The position numbers and the translations under genes were made by a program. A stretch of DNA of 64,000 nt, taken from contig NZ_CP162601.1 of NCBI RefSeq assembly GCF_040957575.1, positions 620,001 through 684,000 of the forward strand, given 5' to 3'. The stretch is from Vibrio sp. HB236076 (GTDB lineage: Bacteria > Pseudomonadota > Gammaproteobacteria > Enterobacterales > Vibrionaceae). Each line of letters starts with the position of its first letter. Positions within the stretch are counted from its first letter, which is position 1. Of this stretch, positions 1 through 9,817 are shown piece by piece. The notes beneath the pieces were generated by a model. The model worked only from the letters and a program-made list of their open reading frames with translations. It ran no database searches and was not told where the DNA came from.

Positions 1-519
1 GAAGGCGCTGCCGATGGTGCTGGCTTGGGTATTCGCTTCTTGAAGCACCTTGAGCGTTGTCGCGTGCTTTTACATATGATCGACATCATGCCGATCGATC
101 AAAGCGATCCGGCGCAAAATGCGTTGACCATTATTGATGAGCTTGAGCAGTACAGTGAAAAATTGGCCAATAAACCCCGCTGGTTGGTGTTTAACAAGGT
201 CGATTTGATGCCGGAAGACGAAGTGGACGCGAAGATCCAAGAGATCCTAGAAGCGTTGGCGTGGGAAGGCGATTACTACAAGATCTCGGCGGTTAACAAG
301 CAAGGTACGCAAGAGCTTTGCTACAAATTAGCCGACTTTATGGAGCAAATGCCGCGCGAGAGCGAGGAGCAGAGCGAAGAAGAGAAAGTCGACTTCATGT
401 GGGACGATTACCACAAAGACGCCATGTCTGGTAACAATGTCATCACCGAAGACGATGACGATTGGGATGATTGGGACGACGAAGAAGACGATGGTCACGT
501 TATATACGTTCGTGATTAA
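1..519 (+). CDS. obgE: GTPase Obg/CgtA, 3' part
   Basis: C-terminal part of the Obg GTPase, a ribosome-associated GTPase needed for 50S assembly and stress control. The gene runs in from the left edge, so the glycine-rich Obg fold and the P-loop are missing. The visible frame opens in the switch II region ([20 protein letters not shown]), followed by the G4 motif NKVD in [11 protein letters not shown] near residue 60 and the G5-like SAVN. The tail is very acidic (runs of D and E ending in HVIYVRD), as in gammaproteobacterial Obg. Stop TAA at 517-519 is followed by a clear intrinsic terminator. Partial only because of the window edge. Confidence 0.97.
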   Translation, partial: EGAADGAGLGIRFLKHLERCRVLLHMIDIMPIDQSDPAQNALTIIDELEQYSEKLANKPRWLVFNKVDLMPEDEVDAKIQEILEALAWEGDYYKISAVNKQGTQELCYKLADFMEQMPRESEEQSEEEKVDFMWDDYHKDAMSGNNVITEDDDDWDDWDDEEDDGHVIYVRD

Positions 520-561
520 TCATCGGCTTGTGATCGCATCCGAGTAACCTTATATTGATTA

Positions 562-590
562 GCCGCAAGCTTAGGTTTGCGGCTTTTTTT
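562..590 (+). terminator. intrinsic terminator after obgE
   Basis: Seven-base-pair stem GCCGCAA / TTGCGGC (562-568 and 577-583) with an 8-nt loop, followed directly by seven T. It lies 43 bases after the obgE stop and separates it from the yjjP transcription unit. Confidence 0.9.
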
Positions 591-691
591 TATAGTTAAA
601 TCGCGACATCATGAGACAGGGAAAGGCCGTGTTGCTATGCTATTGTGTTTCCCTCTTTTGGCTTAGTTAAGATAATAAGGTAATCATCAAC

Positions 692-1459
692 ATGTTTAGC
701 AAGCAGCGAGCCATTTCTCGTTTGATTGCCCAAGCGGGGCAGAGGTTACTTGCTCATGGGGCAGAGAGTACCCTGGTCAGTGATATTATGCGTCGTATGG
801 GCGCGGCATGTGGCATTGAGGATGTTGAAATTGCTTTGTCTGCCAATGCCTTAGTCGTGACGACTCGCATTGATGATCACTGTGTGACCACGACGAGAAG
901 CTGTGCCGATCGCGGGATCAACATGCGTGTCGTGACTCAGATCCAACGCATCTGTATTATGATGGAAAAACAGCTTCTCGATCACGAGATGGCGCAGAAA
1001 AAGCTCAATGAGATCAGCCCTGAGCGTTACAATCGCTGGCTCGTTCTTGTCATGATCGGGGCATCTTGTGCTTGCTTTAGTCGTTTGGCAGGGGGAGATT
1101 GGCCAGTGTTTGCCATGACCTTTATCGCCTCGGCTGCCGGCATGTACGTCAGACAAGAAATTGCCCATCGTCACTTTAACCCCTTACTCAACTTTGCCAT
1201 CACGGCGTTTGTTACCACCTTGGTATCCGCGCAGGCGGTGATGCTGGACATTGGCAATCAACCGACCATAGTGATGGCCTCATCGGTGTTGATGCTGGTG
1301 CCGGGTTTTCCCTTAATTAACGCGGTGGCTGATATGCTAAAAGGTCACATTAATATGGGCATCGCTCGTTTCGTTATGGCCACTTTACTGACCTTAGCCA
1401 CCAGTTTGGGCATTGTTGGTGCGATGAGTTTAACCGGTGTGTGGAGTTGGATGGGGTAA
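692..1459 (+). CDS. yjjP: ThrE-type exporter, large subunit (YjjP-like)
   Basis: A 255-residue inner-membrane protein of the threonine/serine exporter (ThrE/YjjP) family. The first ~115 residues form the soluble N-terminal domain (…LLAHGAEST…, …SANALVVTT…); from about residue 117 five hydrophobic segments follow. In Enterobacteria the ThrE fold is split over two genes, YjjP (five helices) and YjjB (four helices), and the pair has been linked to succinate export; the true substrate here is not shown by sequence. Length matches E. coli YjjP (~256 aa). The stop is 7 bases before the start of yjjB, so the two are co-transcribed. Confidence 0.88.
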   Translation: MFSKQRAISRLIAQAGQRLLAHGAESTLVSDIMRRMGAACGIEDVEIALSANALVVTTRIDDHCVTTTRSCADRGINMRVVTQIQRICIMMEKQLLDHEMAQKKLNEISPERYNRWLVLVMIGASCACFSRLAGGDWPVFAMTFIASAAGMYVRQEIAHRHFNPLLNFAITAFVTTLVSAQAVMLDIGNQPTIVMASSVLMLVPGFPLINAVADMLKGHINMGIARFVMATLLTLATSLGIVGAMSLTGVWSWMG

Positions 1460-1466
1460 AAACACG

Positions 1467-1931
1467 ATGGAATTATTGTTAGGATTACTCAATGATATGG
1501 TGTTTGCCGCGGTGCCTGCGGTAGGCTTTGCCATGGTGTTTAACGTACCGCTGCAGGCGCTGAAGTTGTGCGCCATTGGCGGTGCACTTGGCCACGGTAC
1601 GCGTTATGTGTTAATGAATACCGGGATCCCGATCGAGTGGGCCACCTTTTTTGCCGCTACCTTGGTGAGCCTACTGGGCGTTTATTGGTCTCAACGACTT
1701 TTGGCCCACCCCAAGGTGGTGACGGTCGCGGCTTTGATACCGATGTTTCCCGGTGTGTTTGCTTTTAAAGCCATGATCGCTTTAGTGGAAATCAATCGCG
1801 CGGGCTATACGCCAGAGCTGATGGCGATAGGCATGGAGAACTTTATTAAGGCCATGTTTATTATCGCGGGCTTGGCGATAGGGTTGGCGGTGCCTGGGCT
1901 GCTGTTTTACCGCCGTAAACCGATTGTATAG
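1467..1931 (+). CDS. yjjB: ThrE-type exporter, small subunit (YjjB-like)
   Basis: A 154-residue membrane protein with four or five hydrophobic stretches, matching the C-terminal half of ThrE transporters (family DUF3815/YjjB). Recognisable features are the GGALGHGTRYVLMN segment and the helix-start motif PMFPGVFAFKAM, typical of YjjB. The ATG at 1467 is chosen over the in-frame ATG at 1437, which would overlap yjjP by 23 bases and add ten non-conserved residues. It is expected to form a hetero-oligomeric exporter with the upstream product. Confidence 0.86.
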   Translation: MELLLGLLNDMVFAAVPAVGFAMVFNVPLQALKLCAIGGALGHGTRYVLMNTGIPIEWATFFAATLVSLLGVYWSQRLLAHPKVVTVAALIPMFPGVFAFKAMIALVEINRAGYTPELMAIGMENFIKAMFIIAGLAIGLAVPGLLFYRRKPIV

Positions 1932-1966
1932 TTCGACATCAACCCCTCGGAAGTTTAGGATAAATA

Positions 1967-2467
1967 ATGAAAATCAGTTTGATCGCCGCAATGGCAAACG
2001 ATCGCGTTATCGGTCTCGACAACCAGATGCCATGGCATTTACCGGCCGATTTTAAATGGTTTAAATCGCGCACATTAGACAAGCCGATTGTGATGGGGCG
2101 CAAAACCTTTGAATCGATTGGCCGGCCGTTACCTGGGCGACGCAACATAGTGATCAGCCGCGACCCACAAAAACAGATCCAAGGGGTAGAAGTCGTGGCT
2201 TCAACTCAACAAGCACTTGAGCTGGTTAAAGATGCTGAAGAAGTGATGATCATTGGAGGCGGCACAATTTATCAAGCCTTCTTACCGCTGGCGACCCATT
2301 TGTATTTGACGCATGTTGAGGCCAGTGTCGATGGCGATACTTATTTTCCCGATTGGGGCGAAGGTTGGCAGGTGATCGAACAAGATCAACACGACGCCGA
2401 TGAGCGCAATCAATATGCCATGCGCTTTGAGATCCTATCTCGTACAACGAGTGAGTCATCGCAATAG
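1967..2467 (+). CDS. folA: dihydrofolate reductase
   Basis: A 166-residue DHFR that reduces dihydrofolate to tetrahydrofolate with NADPH. The sequence shows the N-terminal MKISLIAAMANDRVIG strand, the Met20-type loop with MPWHLPADFKWFK (the Asp in this segment is the substrate-protonating acid), the NADPH-binding MGRKTFESIGRPLPGRRN, and IIGGGTIYQAFL. Length is close to E. coli FolA (159 aa). An AGGATAA ribosome-binding sequence precedes the ATG. It is convergent with apaH, and its terminator hairpin is embedded in the end of apaH. DHFR of this type is the trimethoprim target. Confidence 0.97.
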   Translation: MKISLIAAMANDRVIGLDNQMPWHLPADFKWFKSRTLDKPIVMGRKTFESIGRPLPGRRNIVISRDPQKQIQGVEVVASTQQALELVKDAEEVMIIGGGTIYQAFLPLATHLYLTHVEASVDGDTYFPDWGEGWQVIEQDQHDADERNQYAMRFEILSRTTSESSQ

Positions 2468-2524
2468 GGATTCACTCGTAAAGCGCATTAGTTGCCATGT
2501 TGAACACCACATGTTGACGGCTTT

Positions 2525-3334
2525 TTAACCCTCTATGGCGGGCTGCTGATAGAGGGTTTTTGTTTCCCAGTGTAGCAGGGTTAAGCAGTTACCCCACACA
2601 CAGCCGGTGTCGAGACCGATTTCTTGCTGGCCGTGATGACCTTCGAGCGCCGCCCAGTGGCCAAATAACACCGGTTTGCTTAGCGGTATGCGCTGCGGGT
2701 AATCAAACCAGGGCATTAAGGCTTGGTCTGTCAGTTGCTCGGGCGGCAGTTTACACGCCATATCCAAAGCGCCGTTTGTGGTGACAAAGCGCATACGGGT
2801 AAAGGCATTTATGATGTAACGATAGCGCTCAATGCCAGTTAATGAAGCCTGCCACTGATCCGGTTGGTCTTGGTACATATGCTCAATGAGCCAAGGCCAA
2901 TCGTCGCTGCACAGCACTTGTTCGACCTCACGGGCACAGCGCCTAGCGGTGTCTAAATCCCATGCAGGAGAAATGCCGGCGTGGGTCATGACAAACTCGG
3001 GGTGTTCTTGTAACAGAGGTTGTTGACGCAGCCAATTGAGTAAACCATCGCGATCATAGGCGTCGAGAATTGGGGCGGTTTTGTCTTTCTTTTTTGCTTT
3101 AAACAGGCCAAGGGCGGTGGCGAGCAAATGCAGATCGTGATTGCCCAGCACCGTACGCACACTGTCTTTGATGCTGTAGACGTAGCGCAGCGTTTCCAGC
3201 GATTGCGGGCCACGGGCGACGAGATCCCCGGCCAGCCAAAGGGTATCTTGTTGTGGATCAAAATTAACCTGTGCTAATAGGGCGCGAAATTCAGCATAAC
3301 AGCCTTGAATATCGCCGATAATGTAATTTGCCAT
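2525..3334 (-). CDS. apaH: bis(5'-nucleosyl)-tetraphosphatase, symmetrical
   Basis: A 269-residue calcineurin-like phosphoesterase that cleaves Ap4A to two ADP; ApaH also decaps Np4-capped RNA in E. coli. The metal-binding motifs are in the usual order: GDIQGCY near residue 7 (canonical GDxHG, here with Gln), GDLVARGP near 36, and GNHDLHLLA near 64, with a MTHAGI segment later. Length equals the usual ~270 aa. It is the last gene of the lptD-surA-pdxA-rsmA-apaG-apaH run, starting 25 bases after apaG ends. Unusual: its last codons double as the folA terminator. Confidence 0.96.
   Translation of the reverse strand: MANYIIGDIQGCYAEFRALLAQVNFDPQQDTLWLAGDLVARGPQSLETLRYVYSIKDSVRTVLGNHDLHLLATALGLFKAKKKDKTAPILDAYDRDGLLNWLRQQPLLQEHPEFVMTHAGISPAWDLDTARRCAREVEQVLCSDDWPWLIEHMYQDQPDQWQASLTGIERYRYIINAFTRMRFVTTNGALDMACKLPPEQLTDQALMPWFDYPQRIPLSKPVLFGHWAALEGHHGQQEIGLDTGCVWGNCLTLLHWETKTLYQQPAIEG
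2527..2561 (+). terminator. folA terminator lying inside the 3' end of apaH
   Basis: Ten-base-pair perfect stem AACCCTCTAT / ATAGAGGGTT (2527-2536, 2549-2558) with a 12-nt loop, followed by TTT G TTT. The U-rich tract is on the plus strand only, so it should end folA. The hairpin DNA also encodes the last residues and stop of apaH on the opposite strand. Confidence 0.82.
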
Positions 3335-3359
3335 AACGTGCTAATGCTTTGCCTTCGGA

Positions 3360-3740
3360 TTAATTTAAAATGTTGGGAATGGCGAGACGAAACGCCTCAA
3401 TCTCTGCCGTGAAAGGCCGATTGTGGTCGTCGTGCATGATGTAGTGTCCCTGCATGGCGCCGACCGGGGTTTCTATCGCGGTGCCGCTGCTGTAGGAGTA
3501 TTCATCACCGGGTAAAATCACCGGTTGTTTGCCGACCACCCCATTGCCCTCTACTGAGATTTGTTTGCCATTGGCATCGGTGATCAGCCAGCGACGACTG
3601 ATCAGCTGTACGCGCTGTTGGCTGAGGTTTTTGATGGTAATAAAGTAGGCAAACACATAGTGCTTACTGTCTGGGTTGGATTGTTCGGGGATGTATCTCG
3701 TTTGTACTTGTACCTTGATGCAAGGTTGTGGGCATTCCAT
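3360..3740 (-). CDS. apaG: ApaG protein
   Basis: A 126-residue single-domain ApaG (DUF525, fibronectin-III-like fold). Function is unclear; it is nearly always next to apaH and rsmA. Visible family features are [32 protein letters not shown], the glycine motif PVGAMQGHY and the C-terminal [11 protein letters not shown]. The start at 3740 is chosen because AAAGGAG lies 7 bases upstream and the length then equals other Vibrio ApaG proteins; the open frame continues further upstream through the terminator and into rsmA, which is not a plausible coding extension. Confidence 0.95.
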   Translation of the reverse strand: MECPQPCIKVQVQTRYIPEQSNPDSKHYVFAYFITIKNLSQQRVQLISRRWLITDANGKQISVEGNGVVGKQPVILPGDEYSYSSGTAIETPVGAMQGHYIMHDDHNRPFTAEIEAFRLAIPNILN

Positions 3741-3791
3741 AACCGCTCCTTTGACATTGTGGTAAAGACTAAGAAAGTAGTAAAAACCAAG

Positions 3792-3817
3792 AAAAAGGCG
3801 CCCGTGGGCACCTTTTT
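3792..3817 (-). terminator. hairpin with T-tract after rsmA
   Basis: On the minus strand, stem GGTGCC / GGCGCC (one G-T pair) with a 4-nt loop is flanked by five A and followed by five T. It begins 6 bases after the rsmA stop and precedes apaG, so it should reduce read-through into apaG-apaH. The flanking A and T runs make it potentially bidirectional. Confidence 0.75.
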
Positions 3818-3823
3818 GAGTGA

Positions 3824-4627
3824 TTAATGTTGTTTGTCTAACCAGTTCGCCATGGCGACAAATTGCTCCAGTGTTAATGATTCCGGGCGCATGCTGGTGT
3901 CGATACCCAGGCCTTCGAGTGTCTCTTGCGACATCAAGCCTTTGTAGCAATTGCGCACGGTTTTGCGCCTTTGGTTGAAACCTTCGCGGCACACGCGCTC
4001 TAGCCAAGTGAGGCTCGTGGTTGGGTGTGGCAAGGTTTCATAAGGCACTAAACGCACTACAGCTGAGTCGACTTTTGGCGGTGGCACAAACGCGGTCGGT
4101 GGCACTTCTAGAACCGGTACCACTTTGCAAAAGTACTGCGCCATAACAGTCAGGCGACCATAGGCTTTGGAGCCCGGGCCGGCCGCCAAGCGATTGACGA
4201 CTTCTTTTTGCAGCATGAAGTGCATGTCTTCAATGTGCTGATGGTATTCAAACAAGTGAAACATCAAAGGCGTTGAAATGTTGTACGGCAAGTTGCCAAA
4301 TACACGCAGTTTGTTGCCTTCTTGCACCAACTGGGAAAAGTCGAACTTCATCGCATCCCCTTCGTGGATGGTCAGCTTGTCGGCCAATTCTGGATGGTGG
4401 CGTAAACGCTCGGCGAGGTCGCGATCCAATTCGATGACGGAAAATTTATCGACTTCGCGGCCAACAGGTTCAGTCAAGGCGCCAAGACCTGGGCCAATCT
4501 CCAACAGATTTTGCCCGGGCAGGGGGTTAATTGCCGATACGATGCCGTCGATAACGTACGGATCGTTTAAAAAGTTTTGACCAAAACGTTTACGCGCTTT
4601 GTGTCCGAGATGGACATCATTTCTCAT
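3824..4627 (-). CDS. rsmA: 16S rRNA dimethyladenosine transferase
   Basis: A 267-residue KsgA/RsmA methyltransferase that uses SAM to dimethylate two adjacent adenosines (A1518/A1519, E. coli numbering) in the 3' hairpin of 16S rRNA. Motifs: N-terminal [17 protein letters not shown] motif [14 protein letters not shown], acidic [10 protein letters not shown], the catalytic motif [10 protein letters not shown], and the C-terminal NQRRKTVRN. Loss of this enzyme gives kasugamycin resistance. The ATG overlaps the pdxA stop by four bases (ATGA), so translation is coupled. Confidence 0.97.
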   Translation of the reverse strand: MRNDVHLGHKARKRFGQNFLNDPYVIDGIVSAINPLPGQNLLEIGPGLGALTEPVGREVDKFSVIELDRDLAERLRHHPELADKLTIHEGDAMKFDFSQLVQEGNKLRVFGNLPYNISTPLMFHLFEYHQHIEDMHFMLQKEVVNRLAAGPGSKAYGRLTVMAQYFCKVVPVLEVPPTAFVPPPKVDSAVVRLVPYETLPHPTTSLTWLERVCREGFNQRRKTVRNCYKGLMSQETLEGLGIDTSMRPESLTLEQFVAMANWLDKQH

Positions 4628-5634
4628 TGTTTATTCTCTACCAGTTCGATTGCGTGACGCAGTGCCGTATGGAAACTTCCTGTATCAGCTTGACCTGTTC
4701 CCGCTAAGTCCAGTGCGGTGCCATGGTCTACGGAGGTGCGAATAAAAGGCAATCCCAAGGTGATGTTCACCGAGCGACCAAAGCCTTTGTACTTGAGTAC
4801 CGGTAAGACTTGGTCGTGATACATGCCTAAAATCACATCAGCGTCTTGTAAATATTTGTGATTGAAAATGGTATCGGCCGGCAATGGACCGACGAGGTGA
4901 TAGCCTTTTTCATCACGAAGTTGTTGTAATGTTGGTGTGATGGTGTCGATTTCTTCGAAACCGAGGCAGCCATCTTCACCGGCGTGCGGATTGAGTCCAC
5001 ACACGTAAATCTTGGGCTCGCGCAAGGCGAACTTTTCCACCATATCTCGATGCAAAATATCGATGATGGCGGTGAGCCGCTCTTTGGTCACGGCTTTCGA
5101 TACGTACGCCAGAGGGATGTGCGTAGTGACTAACGCCACTCTTAATCCTTCGGTTGCCAGCATCATGACGACCAGCGGGGTATTGGACTGCTCGGCAAAA
5201 AACTCGGTATGGCCGCTAAAGGCAACGCCCGAACGATTGATCACCCCTTTGTGCACTGGACCGGTGACAATAGCATCAAATTCGCCATTCATACAGCCTT
5301 GGGCGGCGTATTCTAGCGTTTTTAACACGTATCCGCCATTGGCTTCATTCAATTGACCCGTGGTACAAGGCTCGGCCATCGCGATGTGCGCCACTTGTAG
5401 GGTGCCCGCTTGCTGTGGTTTGGCGGCTTGGTTGGGATCGTAATCCAGCAAAGAGACCGAAATACCGAGTTGGTCGGCGCGCTCGGCCAGCAATTGTTTG
5501 TCGGCACACACGACCACTTGGTGTGGCCAGTCTTGTTTTGACAGGTCGAGCACTAAGTCTGGGCCAATCCCCGCCGGTTCGCCTGCGGTGACGATAATGC
5601 GTTTGACTGAGGTTTGGGGGTTAGCTAATACCAT
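4624..5634 (-). CDS. pdxA: 4-hydroxythreonine-4-phosphate dehydrogenase
   Basis: A 336-residue PdxA, which oxidises 4-phosphohydroxy-L-threonine in the DXP-dependent pyridoxal 5'-phosphate pathway. Features: [15 protein letters not shown] at the N-terminus, the metal-binding histidines in VTTHIPL and [10 protein letters not shown], and [38 protein letters not shown] split over the C-terminal half. Start: the ATG at 5634 shares one base with the surA stop (TAATG) and gives normal length; the longer open frame (to 5694) would lie wholly inside surA. Coupled to surA upstream and rsmA downstream. Confidence 0.96.
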   Translation of the reverse strand: MVLANPQTSVKRIIVTAGEPAGIGPDLVLDLSKQDWPHQVVVCADKQLLAERADQLGISVSLLDYDPNQAAKPQQAGTLQVAHIAMAEPCTTGQLNEANGGYVLKTLEYAAQGCMNGEFDAIVTGPVHKGVINRSGVAFSGHTEFFAEQSNTPLVVMMLATEGLRVALVTTHIPLAYVSKAVTKERLTAIIDILHRDMVEKFALREPKIYVCGLNPHAGEDGCLGFEEIDTITPTLQQLRDEKGYHLVGPLPADTIFNHKYLQDADVILGMYHDQVLPVLKYKGFGRSVNITLGLPFIRTSVDHGTALDLAGTGQADTGSFHTALRHAIELVENKQ

Positions 5635-6911
5635 TATTCTTCGTCCGATCCAATGTTCTCGATATAGGCGCCGGCTTTGAGCTCTTGTGTCCAAGCGGTC
5701 GCTTCTTCGTTAAATTTGCGTCTAAACAACAATTGATAAGCGCGGTTTTTCATCGCCGATTCGGTTTTGTCGACTTGGCGGCGCTCGATCACTTGCACGA
5801 TGTGCCAGCCGTGTACGGTTTTAAACGGTTCGCTGATCTCACCCACCGGGAGCGTTTCGACTTGGTGTTTAAATTCTGGCACGTAAAGATCTGGGGTTTG
5901 CCAGCCTAGGTTGCCTTGTTTGGCGGCAGAGCCTGGGTCTTGGCTGTATTTACTCGCCAGTTGACCAAAACTCGCTTCGCCACTTTCGATTTCGCTGCGC
6001 AAGGTCTTCAGCTCTTTTTGCGCCCCTTGATCACTTAAAATGATGGTGGGTTTAATCAAAATATGACGGGCATTGACCTCGGTCACGGAGACGGTTTGCA
6101 GGCCTTTTATATCGGCAATTTTCAAAATGTGGTAGCCAACACCGCTGCGAAAAGGACCGATGATGGCCCCTTTACTCGGCAAGCTGATTTGATCGGCAAA
6201 GATGGTGGGCATTTCTTCTTTGCGCATCCAACCCCAATCGCCCCCTTCTAACGCTTTGGGACCTTTGGAGTAAGTGTAGGCGAGTTCTTTGAAGTTAGCG
6301 CCTTGCTCGAGCTTAGCCACCAAGTCTTCGGCTTTGGCTTCGACTTCGCTTTTGTTGGTTTCGTCTGCGCGCAGTTGAATGTGTTCAATGCGGTATTGGA
6401 CGGTTTTATCGCTCTCTTCACTCATCACTTTGGCCAGGCTATCGACTTCGGCGGGAATGATATTGATGCGGCGGCGAACCAAGGCATTACGCGCTTCGTT
6501 GGCTTCGACTTCCCGGCGCACTTGTTGGCGAAACTCGCGGGTGCTGATCCCGGCGTCATTGAGCTCTTGTAACAATTGCGGCACGCTTTTGTCGTTGTTT
6601 TCAGCGATCGAGGCGATGGCTTTGTCGAGATCTTGATCGTCGATACTCACGCCAATGCGTTTGGCTTCTTGCGCTTGTAACGTGTCGAGAACCAGTTTGT
6701 CCTGAACTTGTTCGCGCAGCACCGAGAGGGCTGGCAAGGATTGATTTTGCTCTCTGGCATTGACTTGCAGCAATTTTAGCGAGGTGTCGATATCACTTTG
6801 GAGTACGACCCCATCATTGACGACGACCGCAACGCGATCGAGTTCTTGCGGGGCGGCGAAAGCGCCAAAAGAGCACGCAAGGGATAAAAGCAGCAATTTG
6901 GTTATTTTCAT
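5634..6911 (-). CDS. surA: periplasmic chaperone / peptidyl-prolyl isomerase SurA
   Basis: A 425-residue periplasmic chaperone for outer-membrane proteins, LptD among them. It begins with a signal peptide ([19 protein letters not shown], cleavage before APQELD). The N-terminal chaperone domain (to ~170) is followed by two parvulin PPIase domains (about 172-275 and 283-385; second contains ARHILIK and HGWHIVQV). The acidic C-terminus IENIGSDEE is normal. It is 57 bases downstream of lptD and overlaps pdxA by one base, the usual gammaproteobacterial order. Confidence 0.97.
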   Translation of the reverse strand: MKITKLLLLSLACSFGAFAAPQELDRVAVVVNDGVVLQSDIDTSLKLLQVNAREQNQSLPALSVLREQVQDKLVLDTLQAQEAKRIGVSIDDQDLDKAIASIAENNDKSVPQLLQELNDAGISTREFRQQVRREVEANEARNALVRRRINIIPAEVDSLAKVMSEESDKTVQYRIEHIQLRADETNKSEVEAKAEDLVAKLEQGANFKELAYTYSKGPKALEGGDWGWMRKEEMPTIFADQISLPSKGAIIGPFRSGVGYHILKIADIKGLQTVSVTEVNARHILIKPTIILSDQGAQKELKTLRSEIESGEASFGQLASKYSQDPGSAAKQGNLGWQTPDLYVPEFKHQVETLPVGEISEPFKTVHGWHIVQVIERRQVDKTESAMKNRAYQLLFRRKFNEEATAWTQELKAGAYIENIGSDEE

Positions 6912-6968
6912 TGAGTCTTCCCATTACTTCTTGGGTGGCATTGGCCATCTTTGCCAATGGTTAAAAAA

Positions 6969-9275
6969 TTAGTTACTGAGATAAAACGGTCGGCCGTATT
7001 CGATAGACATGTCCGAATCGTCGAGCATTTTCTGAGCACTTTCGTTGCGTTTGTTGGTGGCAAAGCCTTGGATACCAAAGTTGATACCCACATTGTTGTC
7101 GTATTCCGCGTGGCTGGTTCCGCCGACGGTGTCGCCATCCCAACCGGTGAGCTGTTTCGAATAAGACACCGTCATGTACCAGCAGTCAGAGCTGTATTTG
7201 ACGCTGGCGAGCCATTCCATACTGACGTGCTCGGTCGTGTCGTAGTAGTACTGACCGGCGGTCGACCAGCGGTTGGTGATTTGGTAAGTGCCCACTAAGC
7301 CCGCTTGCGAAATACCGTCACTGGTGATGGTGGAGTAATCGTCATAGCTGAGGTTGTCTTCGATGTAATCGAGACTGACGTAGCGGTAGTTGGCCTGCAC
7401 AAACCCCTTGGGCATTTGGTATTCAATGGTGCTGTTGGCGAGCTGCATGGCTCGGCCGTCGACGTCGTATTGAACACCGCCGTGGTAGAACAAGTTATCG
7501 CTGAAGTTGAAATCCGCTTCGACCGCCCAAGAAGAGTAGCTTGATGCGTCATCATCGTCGGTGATCTTGGTGTCTTTGTCGATGTAGTAAATTTGACCAA
7601 AGGCGATATTCGCTCGCTCTTTGTAGTCGCTGTCGTAAAAACGGGTTGTGGCACCGTAGCTGACTTGATTTGCAGCGGCGATCTTGTCGATACTGCTGTA
7701 TTTGCGATCGCGAAACAGGCCGTAATAATCGGTTTGCAAAATGGTGGTATCGTAGTTGTAAATGTCGCTTTGGTCGGTGTTTTTGATATACAAATACTGC
7801 ACTTGCGGTTCGAAACTTTGCGTGTAGCCACCAAACCAATCCAGCGGTCGCTCAAAGTAAATACCGGCATGGCTGCGAAACTCAGGGATGTTGCGCGTCA
7901 CTTCGCTGCTAAGCTCGCCCTGGAGCGTACTATCAGTGATGTTATCGATGTCTTGGTGATAGTAAGTACTTAAGTAGCGCGCTTCTGTGGTCCAGGTTGC
8001 CCAAGTGCTGTTGAGCGGAATGGTAAACCCAGGCTCGATGTGCAAACGCGTGGCGTCGGGTTGACTGGCATCGTCGATGATAAAGCGCGTCGCTTGCGAT
8101 TTGACGTCGAAATTGAGATGGCGAGTCAGGGGAACATAGTAGTTGTACGCCAACTGCGGCGCCATTTGATACGGTTCGGTATCATCTTCTAGCACTTGAA
8201 AGTCTTTCACTTTTAGCGCCGCATCCCAATTCGCACTGCGATAAGCGATGGTGCCAGATTGGGTCAAGTAACCTTCGTCGCGGCTGCCGATATCGGTTGA
8301 GAAGTCTTGAAAGTAATCGTTGTCGCTGACTTTCGAATAATCAACATCGAGGAGCCAGTGCTTGTCGAGAAGTCCTGAATGCTCAAATTGCATTGCCCAG
8401 CGGCGCTCATCGTCGTAGTTGCTGTCGGCGTTGATGATCTCACCGCTGATCTGCCCTTCGCCAAACGAGGAACTCAAGTAACGAAAATCGGCGTTGTATT
8501 TGACCCCGCGCTCTTGAATGTATTGGGTGGTGAAGGTCAAATCTAAATTAGGGGCGATGTTCCAATAATAGGGAACTTCAGTTTCAAAGCCGTCGTCGGA
8601 GCCATAAGACACCGAAGGGAATAAAAATCCGGACTTGCGCGTTTCGCCAATCGGCAAGGTCAAATAAGGGAAATAGGCGACCGGGACATTTAAAATTTCA
8701 AAACGCGGGTTGATCAAGGTCGCCATTTCTTCGTCTTGATCCACTTTGATGTCGGAGGCGACCAAGCGCCATGAGTCATCGCCTTCTGGGCAAGAGGTGA
8801 TAGAGCCATCTTCCAGTTCGTACATGGCTTGGCCTGTCTTGGCGATGTAGGCGGCTTCCCCGCGGCCTTGCTGACAGGTGAATTGGTATTGGGTGTTCTC
8901 TAGTGAAAACGTGTCGTCGTTGAGATTATTGGTGACCTTGTCCGAGGTGGCTTCTACATTGCCATCGGTCATTTTTACGTTGCCTTCAGCCACTGCGACG
9001 TTGTCTTGTTGGTGCAAGGTCATGGTATCGGCGGCAATGGACTTTTTGCCCTGTGTCACTTTGACGTTACCTGAATAAACCGCTTTGTCGCCATTGACGG
9101 CTTCGAGTTTATCGGAGGTGATCACCACTTCTTGGTTGAGATCATCGCTACTACTCGAGGTCGACTGAGTGGATTTCATCGTGTTTGAGTCTTTAGAAGA
9201 CTCAGCGTGGGTTGCAGGCACGAACAAGGCGTAGCTTATTGAGGCCGCTAATACTGTGCGGGTAAATTGTCGCAT
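6969..9275 (-). CDS. lptD: LPS-assembly protein LptD
   Basis: A 768-residue outer-membrane beta-barrel that, with LptE, inserts lipopolysaccharide in the outer leaflet. The signal peptide ([24 protein letters not shown]) is followed by a low-complexity Ser/Thr linker, an OstA/LptA-like jelly-roll domain (~45-200, with [17 protein letters not shown]) and the barrel domain (from ~220). Cys residues are present near 130-160 and in the C-terminal third (SDCWYMT), as needed for the inter-domain disulfides. ATG at 9275 is preferred over the one at 9335 because it is preceded by AGGAAAG and starts right at the signal peptide. First gene of the operon ending in apaH. Confidence 0.96.
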   Translation of the reverse strand: MRQFTRTVLAASISYALFVPATHAESSKDSNTMKSTQSTSSSSDDLNQEVVITSDKLEAVNGDKAVYSGNVKVTQGKKSIAADTMTLHQQDNVAVAEGNVKMTDGNVEATSDKVTNNLNDDTFSLENTQYQFTCQQGRGEAAYIAKTGQAMYELEDGSITSCPEGDDSWRLVASDIKVDQDEEMATLINPRFEILNVPVAYFPYLTLPIGETRKSGFLFPSVSYGSDDGFETEVPYYWNIAPNLDLTFTTQYIQERGVKYNADFRYLSSSFGEGQISGEIINADSNYDDERRWAMQFEHSGLLDKHWLLDVDYSKVSDNDYFQDFSTDIGSRDEGYLTQSGTIAYRSANWDAALKVKDFQVLEDDTEPYQMAPQLAYNYYVPLTRHLNFDVKSQATRFIIDDASQPDATRLHIEPGFTIPLNSTWATWTTEARYLSTYYHQDIDNITDSTLQGELSSEVTRNIPEFRSHAGIYFERPLDWFGGYTQSFEPQVQYLYIKNTDQSDIYNYDTTILQTDYYGLFRDRKYSSIDKIAAANQVSYGATTRFYDSDYKERANIAFGQIYYIDKDTKITDDDDASSYSSWAVEADFNFSDNLFYHGGVQYDVDGRAMQLANSTIEYQMPKGFVQANYRYVSLDYIEDNLSYDDYSTITSDGISQAGLVGTYQITNRWSTAGQYYYDTTEHVSMEWLASVKYSSDCWYMTVSYSKQLTGWDGDTVGGTSHAEYDNNVGINFGIQGFATNKRNESAQKMLDDSDMSIEYGRPFYLSN

Positions 9276-9817
9276 TGGATTGAACTTTCCTGTGTCACTA
9301 CTGCTAGATGGCGAGATCTGCCAGATGGTTGTCATAATTATCCATGATAAAGGATTTCATTGCTATCGGCACTATAAACCCCATTTAATCATTATCATTT
9401 GTTGTCCATAAAATCACAAAGCACAGAAGTTAGAGGCGCATCACAAGCGGTGTTCGTGCTATGCTTTCTGCCTTGTTCTTTTGCCGGCGTTGGTCTGTCT
9501 AACGCCAGCATTGATACGTTGTCGCCTTGTGTTGTTTCTCTGGCGTCCATGGCTTGGCCAGTCTAGAGGCCGAAAGTCAGGCAAAAAAGAAAGTGTAACA
9601 AACTCAGTGTCAAGATTGTCATCTCGCTCGCCATCGCGATCAAAAAGCGGTATTCACTTTTGAATGAGTCAGTACTGCAACGCATTTTGACACTTTTTAC
9701 GGGTGCTGTGGTCTCTATGATCGGAAGCCATTGCGATGGCTCGTTGAACCATGGTTTGACACACGGCTAAAATAAGACCGCAATAGGCGGAAAAAATTCA
9801 TTGATAGAGTAGGTAAG
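9276..9817. other. divergent intergenic region lptD / djlA
   Basis: A 542-base divergent promoter region. It holds the lptD ribosome-binding site at its left end and an imperfect inverted repeat GCCGGCGTT / AACGCCAGC (9483-9491, 9501-9509) with no T-tract. No credible coding frame was found; a 60-residue frame at 9481-9663 has no start signal or recognisable composition. Promoters must lie here but none was assigned. Confidence 0.6.

Noticed and set aside
6951..7298. Plus-strand frame opposite lptD
   Set aside because: Mirror of lptD coding sequence, with no start context; lptD is certain on the other strand.
9481..9663. 60-codon frame between lptD and djlA
   Set aside because: Rich in Arg, Ser and Leu with no start signal or similarity; likely chance.
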